64,000 nt of DNA, from positions 20,971,081 through 21,035,080 of the forward strand of contig NC_135568.1 in assembly GCF_964340395.1 (NCBI RefSeq). The letters run 5' to 3'. The translations under genes were made by a program, and so were the position numbers. Shown here in pieces: positions 56,110 through 64,000 of the stretch. Source of the DNA: Glandiceps talaboti. Its lineage: Eukaryota; Hemichordata; Enteropneusta; Spengelidae. Under the pieces are notes generated by a model. The model had not been told where the DNA came from, searched no databases, and saw only the letters and a list, made by a program, of their open reading frames with translations. Every line of letters starts with the position of its first letter. The first letter of the stretch is position 1.

Positions 56110-57680
56110 GTAAGTACATCATAGTGTGTCACTACAACAGTGTATGCTAAGTAAGTACATCATAGTGTGGAACTACAACAGTGTATGCTAAGTAAGTACA
56201 TCATAGTGTGGAACTACAACAGTGTATGCTAAGTAAGTACATCATAGTGTGTCACTACAACAGTGTATGCTAAGTAAGTACATCATAGTGTGTCACTACA
56301 ACAGTGTATGCTAAGTAAGTACATCATAGTGTGGAACTACAACAGTGTATGCTAAGTAAGTACATCATAGTGTGTCACTACAACAGTGTATGCTAAGTAA
56401 GTACATCATAGTGTGGAACTACAACAGTGTATGCTAAGTAAGTACATCATAGTGTGTCACTACAACAGTGTATGCTAAGTAAGTACATCATAGTGTGTCA
56501 CTACAACAGTGTATGCTAAGTAAGTACATCAAAGTGTGGAACTACAATAGTGTATGCTAAGTAAGTACATCATAGTGTGTCACTACAACAGTGTATGCTA
56601 AGTAAGTACATCATAGTGTGTCACTACAACAGTGTATGCTAAGTAAGTACATCATAGTGTGGAACTACAATAGTGTATGCTAAGTAAGTACATCATAGTG
56701 TGTCACTACAACAGTGTATGCTAAGTAAGTACATCATAGTGTGGAACTACAACAGTGTATGCTAAGTAAGTACATCATAGTGTGTCACTACAACAGTGTA
56801 TGCTAAGTAAGTACATCAAAGTGTGGAACTACAACAGTGTATGCTAAGTAAGTACATCATAGTGTGTCACTACAACAGTGTATGCTAAGTAAGTACATCA
56901 AAGTGTGGAACTACAACAGTGTATGCTAAGTAAGTACATCATAGTGTGGAACTACAACAGTGTATGCTAAGTAAGTACATCATAGTGTGTCACTACAACA
57001 GTGTATGCTAAGTAAGTACATCATAGTGTGTCACTACAACAGTGTATGCTAAGTAAGTACATCAAAGTGTGGAACTACAACAGTGTATGCTAAGTAAGTA
57101 CATCATAGTGTGGAACTACAACAGTGTATGCTAAGTAAGTACATCAAAGTGTGGAACTACAACAGTGTATGCTAAGTAAGTACATCATAGTGTGTCACTA
57201 CAACAGTGTATGCTAAGTAAGTACATCATAGTGTGTCACTACAACAGTGTATGCTAAGTAAGTACATCATAGTGTGTCACTACAACAGTGTATGCTAAGT
57301 AAGTACATCATAGTGTGTCACTACAACAGTGTATGCTAAGTAAGTACATCATAGTGTGGAACTACAACAGTGTATGCTAAGTAAGTACATCATAGTGTGT
57401 CACTACAACAGTGTATGCTAAGTAAGTACATCATAGTGTGTCACTACAACAGTGTATGCTAAGTAAGTACATCATAGTGTGGAACTACAACAGTGTATGC
57501 TAAGTAAGTACATCATAGTGTGTCACTACAACAGTGTATGCTAAGTAAGTACATCATAGTGTGGAACTACAACAGTGTATGCTAAGTAAGTACATCATAG
57601 TGTGTCACTACAATAGTGTATGCTAAGTAAGTACATCATAGTGTGTCACTACAACAGTGTATGCTAAGTAAGTACATCAT
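56078..57680. repeat. 41-bp minisatellite containing exon F end and donor, 39 units
   Basis: Unit TCATAGTGTGGAACTACAAC plus AGTGTATGCTAAGTAAGTACA; TCAT anchors at 56078 and 57677 are exactly 39 x 41 bp apart. Two main variants (GTGTGGAACTAC and GTGTGTCACTAC) are interspersed. Every unit repeats the exon end and the donor GCTAA-GTAAGT. Because 41 is not a multiple of 3, and TGC TAA appears in frame in the second unit (about 56148), use of a later donor would truncate the protein. Confidence 0.97.
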
Positions 57681-58563
57681 TATTTTGGGACATTCCACTT
57701 TTATTCAAATCAACTTTCAATATTTCTTCTAACTTTTTACAAAACTAAACATCACAGTGCAATAATTATTGTGTGTGCTTCTCAAATCTCATATAAACCA
57801 TTCCACAAATATGTACAATTAGATGTTATTCCCTAATACTAGTATTTGTTTTTGTTCAGCCAATGAAAAGAGCGACTCTTAGTGACAAGACCCTTAGGTA
57901 TTTTCTGGCTGAATGAAGAAAAATATTAAGTATAACATAATTACCAGTGCCAGTAATATGAAAGAAAAATCATGGAAAGTAATCATGGCAATTTTGAACA
58001 TTTTTACTCGTATTTCAAACACAACAGAACCCGTGATGTAGACACATGTTGTGAATTGTTGTAATGTAGAACAGCCAGGGTAATAAATTCTATATTTTTT
58101 TGCTCAACTTGGCTTGTGTACAGTATACATGTAATTGTGTATAAGAGCTACACTTAGTTAACAAGACTGCAAAAGGTATTGACAGCACAGTCCCTAAAAT
58201 GTAAAAATCACCACTGTCAACTACTAGACAAAAATGGAAGGGAGATGGCCCTGTGTATTTCAGACAGCGATTTCAGTAAAAGAGACAGTACTTGATAATT
58301 CAATACCAGAAAAGTAGTAAAACTAGATGTGTTTCAAGTAAACATTCTCATACAAAGATGGAAGTTAGATGACTGTGTATAAAATTATCATAGCACATAT
58401 CTGAGGCTATGACCAGAATAACAATTCTGTAAAGTTTTTGATGAAATGGTCAAATTTTTTCAGATATTTCCAGTTTCAATGAAAACAATTTGATTGACAG
58501 ACTGCACAAATACTCATTCTGTTCCAGTTTCTCCATTAAACTTATTTCATTTTTCCAATACAG
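57681..58563. other. Intron F-G, unassigned
   Basis: AT-rich unique sequence, no repeat partner seen. It ends in the acceptor TTTTTCCAATACAG. Confidence 0.6.
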
Positions 58564-58670
58564 GATCCATTCCCGGTATGTTACAATGCAGGGATAAAGC
58601 AGCCTTACAAGCTATTCTTCTGGCAGTTAATACATTCAGATATATAATGCAGATACTAGACATAGCCAAG
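58564..58670 (+). CDS. NBEAL1: NBEAL exon G (minimal form)
   Basis: Acceptor CAATACAG ends at 58563; first donor GTACGT at 58671. GA completes Arg with the A of exon F; 35 codons, phase 0 out. The peptide SIPGMLQCRDKAALQAILLA then VNTFRYIMQILDIAK aligns with vertebrate NBEAL1 [20 protein letters not shown] and CFEHLIRLLQNCKV, and NBEAL2 MMLACEDRPVLQATFLSNN. The D-x-x-LQAI core is strongly conserved. From about 58621 the exon end and donor become the first unit of a 63-bp array with 28 further units, so longer in-frame forms up to about 1.9 kb are possible. The minimal form fits vertebrate length. Confidence 0.9.
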
Positions 58671-60461
58671 GTACGTATCTTACTGGCAGTTAATACATTC
58701 AGATATATAATGCAGATACTAGACATAGCCAAGGTATGTATCTTACTGGCAGTTAATACATTCAGATATATAATGCAGATACTAGACATAGCCAAGGTAT
58801 GTATCTTACTGGCAGTTAATACATTCAGATATATAATGCAGATACTAGACATAGCCAAGGTATGTATCTTACTGGCAGTTAATACATTCAGATATATAAT
58901 GCAGATACTAGACATAGCCAAGGTACGTATCTTACTGGCAGTTAATACATTCAGATATATAATGCAGATACTAGACATAGCCAAGGTACGTATCTTACTG
59001 GCAGTTAATACATTCAGATATATAATGCAGATACTAGACATAGCCAAGGTACGTATCTTACTGGCAGTTAATACATTCAGATATATAATGCAGGTACTAG
59101 ACATAGCCAAGGTATGTATCTTACTGGCAGTTAATACATTCAGATATATAATGCAGATTCTAGACATAGCCAAGGTACGTATCTTACTGTCAGTTAATAC
59201 ATTCAGATATATAATGCAGATACTAGACATAGCCAAGGTACGTATCTTACTGGCAGTTAATACATTCAGATATATAATGCAGATACTAGACATAGCCAAG
59301 GTACGTATCTTACTGGCAGTTAATACATTCAGATATATAATGCAGATACTAGACATAGCCAAGGTACGTATCTTACTGGCAGTTAATACATTCAGATATA
59401 TAATGCAGATACTAGACATAGCCAAGGTACGTATCTTACTGGCAGTTAATACATTCAGATATATAATGCAGATACTAGACATAGCCAAGGTACGTATCTT
59501 ACTGGCAGTTAATACATTCAGATATATAATGCAGGTACTAGACATAGCCAAGGTACGTATCTTACTGGCAGTTAATACATTCAGATATATAATGCAGATA
59601 CTAGACATAGCCAAGGTACGTATCTTACTGGCAGTTAATACATTCAGATATATAATGCAGGTACTAGACATAGCCAAGGTACGTATCTTACTGGCAGTTA
59701 ATACATTCAGATATATAATGCAGATACTAGACATAGCCAAGGTACGTATCTTACTGACAGTTAATACATTCAGATATATAATGCAGGTACTAGACATAGC
59801 CAAGGTACGTATCTTACTGACAGTTAATACATTCAGATATATAATGCAGATACTAGACATAGCCAAGGTACGTATCTTACTGGCAGTTAATACATTCAGA
59901 TATATAATGCAGATACTAGACATAGCCAAGGTACGTATCTTACTGGCAGTTAATACATTCAGATATATAATGCAGATACTAGACATAGCCAAGATATGTA
60001 TCTTACTGGCAGTTAATACATTCAGATATATAATGCAGATACTAGACATAGCCAAGGTACGTATCTTACTGGCAGTTAATACATTCAGATATATAATGCA
60101 GATACTAGACATAGCCAAGGTACGTATCTTACTGGCAGTTAATACATTCAGATATATAATGCAGATACTAGACATAGCCAAGGTATGTATCTTACTGGCA
60201 GTTAATACATTCAGATATATAATGCAGGTACTAGACATAGCCAAGGTACGTATCTTACTGGCAGTTAATACATTCAGATATATAATGCAGATACTAGACA
60301 TAGCCAAGGTATGTATCTTACTGGCAGTTAATACATTCAGATATATAATGCAGATACTAGACATAGCCAAGGTATGTATCTTACTGGCAGTTAATACATT
60401 CAGATATATAATGCAGATACTAGACATAGCCAAGGTATGTATCTTACTGGCAGTTAATACA
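58619..60461. repeat. 63-bp minisatellite repeating exon G end plus donor, 29.2 units
   Basis: TGGCAGTTAATACATTCAGA anchors at 58621 and 60448 are 29 x 63 bp apart; a partial 30th unit ends at 60461. Each unit encodes a 21-residue block with the pattern LLAVNTFRYIMQILDIAKVRI cut after K by the donor (GTACGT in most, GTATGT in others). One unit has AAGATATGT instead of AAGGTATGT (about 59990) and lacks a GT donor. There is no stop in any unit, so the frame from exon G stays open for about 1.9 kb. Unit changes include replacement substitutions (A to S or T, I to V). The minus strand is also open, a by-product of the repetition. Confidence 0.97.
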
Positions 60462-60832
60462 TAAAATATTGTTTCATTGAGAAAATCCTCCTGACAATTT
60501 GCAGAGTTCACTATCAGTATGATTATCCCGTCAGCCGACTACAATGTTCGCGTACACAAACAACAGTGAACATCAAAATTTTGACACGTTCCAACTGTGC
60601 ATTGTCGCTCATTTTAGATGTGTTAGTTTGATGTCTAGCCCAATCACATCTCTCGATTTGCGTCATCAATATACTGGTATAATATAATTTGTAATATATT
60701 GTACTTTTCAAAGATAGACAAAGAACTCTCATTTAACATTGATAGGGATGATCTTGAATTCTTTATGACAAATACACATACAACTACATGTACAAATGTA
60801 GATGCTTATTACGTATCTGATTTTTTGTATAG
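60462..60832. other. Intron G-H after the array
   Basis: 371 bp without recognised elements, ending in the acceptor TTTTTTGTATAG. Confidence 0.7.
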
Positions 60833-61018
60833 AATGCAGGTGAATATGACCGGCAAGTGTTTGGTGTGTTAGTCATGAAAGTACTGTCAGCATTGATGAC
60901 TGGGTCAGTGGCTGCCAAGGAGACATTTAAAGACAATTATGGATATGATAAACTGAGTGAAAGATTGCAGGCTTTAGGACAACCAAGTAGAGAATTGATA
61001 GATGCTGTATTGGATGTG
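60833..61018 (+). CDS. NBEAL1: NBEAL exon H
   Basis: Acceptor TTTTTTGTATAG ends at 60832, donor GTAAGA starts at 61019; exactly 62 codons, phase 0 at both ends. A downstream AG at 60839 would break the frame with exon G. The peptide NAGEYDRQVFGVLVMKVLSA then LMTGSVAAKETFKDNYGYDK and LGQPSRELIDAVLDV. It matches vertebrate NBEAL1 [20 protein letters not shown] followed by GY and LGQPPLELLKELMNM, including AAKE-x-FK, GY and LGQP. This is part of the armadillo-like solenoid before the ConA-like domain. A 22-bp array starts about 20 bp after the donor. Confidence 0.93.
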
Positions 61019-61039
61019 GTAAGATTTGATTTAGCATAC

Positions 61040-61413
61040 ATGTGACAGATCTGTGAATCACTTTTTGACAGATATGTATCTTACATGTCACAGCTATATA
61101 AATCATTTGTGACAGATATGTAGCCTACTTGTGACAGATATGCAAATCACTTGTGACAGCTATGTAAATCACTTGTGACAGCTATGTAAATCACTTGTGA
61201 CAGTTATGTAAATCACTTGTGACAGTTATGTAAATCACTTCTGACAGATATGTAGGATACTTGTGACAGATATGTAGCCTACTTGTGACAGATATGTAAA
61301 TCACTTCTGACAGATGTATAGCGTACTTGTGACAGACATGTAAATCACTTCTGACAGATATATAAATCACTTTTTACAGATATGTAGCTTGTGTGTGACA
61401 GATATATAAATCA
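61040..61413. repeat. about 22-bp minisatellite after exon H donor, about 17 units
   Basis: Degenerate units TGTGACAGATATGTAAATCACT with variants (GTAGCCTACT, GCTATGTAAATCA). It begins about 20 bp inside the intron. It is followed by CA-rich and (CATA)n simple repeats at 61425-61590. Confidence 0.92.
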
Positions 61414-61679
61414 GACAGGCAGAATCAGACATGCATATACACAGACACACATGCACATATGAATACATGTATACACAGAGACACACATGCAGAGACATGC
61501 ATATGCACACACACACAAACTGACACATACATACATACATACATACATACATACATACATACTTACACACACACACACACACATTACTCAATGAATATTA
61601 TTCTTGTTTGTGAGGGTCACCCCAATAGAAGTTTTATTCCTTGAAATAACAAAGTGACTTGAAAATGTTTCTATTTCAG

Positions 61680-61923
61680 ATTATTGAAGGCACCTTCAGT
61701 AAGAAATGTAAACCCAGCATGCCTAATACTAAGGTTGCCTTGGTGTTGTTGAAATGGATACCAGATATTGAGGACCATGAACTACAAGTGTGGGTAGCTG
61801 AGGCATTGAAGTTTATATGCACATTTAGCACACATAATAGAATGCATAGCTGTAATACTGGTATGATTACAATTATACTAGAAGTATTACGGAAATCAAA
61901 CAAGATGCATAGTAAAACAGTTG
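61680..61923 (+). CDS. NBEAL1: NBEAL exon I
   Basis: Acceptor TGTTTCTATTTCAG ends at 61679; donor GTAAGG starts at 61924. Phase 0 in, 81 codons and one base over. The peptide IIEGTFSKKCKPSMPNTKVA leads to LVLLKWIPDIEDHELQVWVA and NRMHSCNTGMITIILEVLRK. Vertebrate NBEAL1 has [29 protein letters not shown] and TCVNANMGIRIIETL at the same place. The W-[IL]-P-x-[IL]-x-x-H-[ED]-LQ box is the key match. The next exon (the ENLIAIHG region, leading to the ConA-like domain) was not found before 64000. Confidence 0.93.
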
Positions 61924-62862
61924 GTAAGGATTGGATTTCTACATCTTTGCAATAATTGAGTACAGTTTAAATGGGCACAAGCTGACTTTATATGTTTTTG
62001 GGGATGTCATTTTTTTTCTGTATATTAAAAGGTACTCACAGTATTCTACTTACTGATGTATACTTAACAATCACTTGCAATTGCCTGAACTCAAACCTGA
62101 TATTAGGATTCTTGTGATGATGTAATTTATCATATGTATAAAAATGTACAGTGACTACCTATATACTACATCATGTGTATGCTATGCAATCAACAGGTCT
62201 AAGAATGCCAGAAAACAAATTGTAAAGCCATAGAAGGTATGCATCAACATTAACATTATACTAGAATAGGACAGTACAATATAGTTACTTTGGAATGATA
62301 AATTGAAATGGATGAGACATTCAGTGAGCATCTGATTCAAAGAACACACAAAAAGGGATAAAACCACTGGAATTGGGGACCACTGGAGTTGGGGACCACT
62401 GGCATTGTGGACCACTGGTGTTGGGGACCACCGGAGTTGTGGACCAGTGGAGTTGGGGAACAAGACTGGCCACAATGTGTCCTGCAGGATAACACTAAGG
62501 TTCTAGAAAGGGAACAGGACTGATTAAAACATAAAGTAAAGGAAGCCACCAATCATGAGCAAGGATTAATGATACCATGGAGGTATGAGGATACCAACTA
62601 CCTTCAATTTACGGACATATAATTCCGCCAGTCCAGAGATATACATCAGTGCTGAATAATTAAATCATTGCGTGATCAAGGTCAGTAGTAGATGGATCGA
62701 AATGTCACATTTGTTTCCAATTTACCGTTCCAAAGTATTGTACTGTCCTACTGATTCTTGGAACCATGAACAATATATTCTCCATATACTAAGAATAGTT
62801 TGATAAATTGTTTTGTAAGTATCTTCACTAGAGTAAAAGCTTATAACTCAGCTTGTGTCACT
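61924..62862. other. Intron after exon I; 16-bp minisatellite
   Basis: 62367-62462 holds about six units of GACCACTGGAGTTGGG with one-base variants. The rest is AT-rich and unassigned. No further NBEAL exon seen. Confidence 0.75.
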
Positions 62863-63218
62863 TTAAAGTGGCCATATGGATGAGGATTTGATATTTATTT
62901 TGGAATTTTAATTCATAAAACAATTTTATCATGGCTTTCTACTTGGAAAATCAATGTATGCCAAATCATATGCCAAATCCTTGTTTGTAACTCAATAAAT
63001 TGCAAAAGCTTAATAAACGTATAAAATCTTTGTTATTGTACATACAATAACAAACTTTTTACGTATGTTTTAGCTTTTTGCAAAGTATTGAGTTACAAAC
63101 AATATCTTGGCATATGTTGTTTCACATTGATTTTCCAAGTAGGAAGCCATGATAAAATTGTTTTATGAATTAAAATTCCAATATAAATATCAAATCCTCA
63201 TCCATATGGCCACTTTAA
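62863..63218. mobile_element. 356-bp TTAA MITE, AGTGGCCATATGG family
   Basis: TTAA at 62863-62866 and 63215-63218. TIRs of about 100 bp start AGTGGCCATATGGATGAGGA and match those of 35335-36287. A second inverted pair (TTTGTTATTGTAC / GTACATACAATAACAAA) sits at the centre, so almost the whole element is a palindrome. Non-coding. Confidence 0.9.
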
Positions 63219-64000
63219 CTCTCTGTCTAGTTTTACCCATAGTTAGTCTAGCTGCTAGACCTCAGGCTTTCTTCTCAACACTCTGTTTCTGAAGGTGGCA
63301 CACAATTGACCGATCGACCTGAGCACTGTAGCCACGCCCACCTTAGTTACCGTTGCTACTACGACAACTCCGCACGTTTTGCATGCTTTGTCGTAGGCAA
63401 AACATGGCGTCCAACGAGGCGATCGCTGAAAAATACTATTCATTTGGAGAGTTCTTTATCGTTCCACTACCACCAACGCAAAGATGATGTATCATAGGCT
63501 TTCCTAAAGTCGATAAATCGATGGAAACAATTTATTTTAGTTCGGTTTGTGTCAATTCACCAAATTTTATCGAAGTCTGAGAAACCACATGGCAGATGCA
63601 TGTTGAATAAGATTTTACATCATCGCCGTCCCCGTTCCTGTACAGGCGGGTACGTATTTATTTATTTCACTCATGTTTTCATGGTTTTCATTGATTTTCA
63701 CATTTCATGGCAATACTTTTTGTTTTACAATAAATTCTACTAGGTGACCGAGATAAACCATCAGAAGTAAACCGTTGCATCACTACAATTATATAGAATA
63801 TAATGAATAACAAGTTCAAGTTTGTTATTGACGAAAAAATGGTTTTAGATTTGTATCTTCAATGGTATTACATAACAATCACAAGTCCATTCCATCAATA
63901 CAAATAAATGCAAAAAGTAGAAACAGCTCAATTTATAGCATTTTACGATATGAGAGGTCACTTGTTCGACTTGCAGGGTATGATGTATCAAAAATTTATA
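63219..64000. other. Right-edge sequence, unassigned
   Basis: AGTCTAGCTGCTAGACCTCA at 63245 is the tip of the Mutator-like MITE family, but its partner end was not found. GATCG- and CG-richer sequence at 63300-63460 may be part of that element. The remainder is AT-rich with no recognised exon. Confidence 0.5.

Noticed and set aside
52621-60461. Shared 15-mer TGGCAGTTAAT-CAT between the 40-bp intronic unit and the exon G 63-bp unit
   Set aside because: One mismatch in 15 bases of AT-rich sequence, and the remainder of the units do not align; chance similarity is likely, so no common origin is claimed.
58547-60511. 654-codon open frame on the minus strand over the 63-bp array
   Set aside because: The repeat unit is a multiple of three and stop-free on both strands, so the minus frame is a by-product. 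Splice sites and family homology are on the plus strand.
60840-61018. Alternative exon H acceptor at AATGCAG (60839)
   Set aside because: It is 7 bp downstream of the used acceptor and would break the frame from exon G.
52621-61413. CRISPR-like regular arrays
   Set aside because: Units are contiguous with no unique spacers, and the context is an animal intron; they are minisatellites.

Overview
This is an animal nuclear window, AT-rich by eye. It has one spliced protein gene on the + strand, long introns, and dense nested transposons and minisatellites. There is no operon, CRISPR array or stand-alone RNA gene. The nine exons match, by alignment from memory, the N-terminal armadillo-like part of neurobeachin-like proteins (NBEAL1/NBEAL2, BEACH family). 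An invertebrate would normally carry one NBEAL gene co-orthologous to both vertebrate copies. The repeats (RTE and CR1-type LINEs, a tRNA-derived SINE with an AAAGCGCTATATAAG body, Helentron-like elements, TTAA-flanked TIR elements) suit a marine invertebrate. Minisatellites that run across exon-intron junctions recall those reported for amphioxus Adh, so a cephalochordate or other invertebrate deuterostome is possible, but the species is not resolved.

Layout. 1-690: 3' end of an RTE-like LINE. 691-8302: direct repeats and three copies of the dominant dispersed family (here HLE-1), one split by a Mutator-like TIR element carrying a RecQ-helicase-like fragment. NBEAL exons lie at 8303-8464 (A), 26748-26829 (B), 32206-32318 (C), 36352-36425 (D), 52257-52516 (E), 56010-56109 (F), 58564-58670 (G), 60833-61018 (H) and 61680-61923 (I). 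All splice phases join in frame, giving about 442 codons. The first coding exon(s), about 50 residues, were not found and probably lie upstream. The PH, BEACH and WD40 parts must lie beyond the right edge.

Introns. Most intron sequence is HLE-1, about 14 full or partial copies. Its structure is a 5' subterminal repeat and hairpin, a (TCTG)n/(TG)n tract, an AT-rich body, about 115-bp tandem repeats, the inverted subterminal repeat, a short terminal hairpin and a T-run. This is the Helentron/HINE (DINE-1-like) architecture. Other TEs are nested inside these copies with readable target-site duplications: a CR1-type LINE (TCATT), TTAA-flanked elements, and a CAGGGTTCG-ended element (GTTTGA).

Most striking feature. 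Tandem arrays lie just downstream of, or across, the 5' splice sites of exons A, C, E, F, G and H. The exon G array (29 units of 63 bp) repeats the exon 3' end together with its splice donor. Each unit is 21 codons with no stop, so 28 of 29 units present an alternative in-frame donor. The exon F array (39 units of 41 bp) also repeats exon end plus donor, but runs into a stop in its second unit. HLE-1 3' ends sit directly upstream of the acceptors of exons A and E and close to those of B and C.
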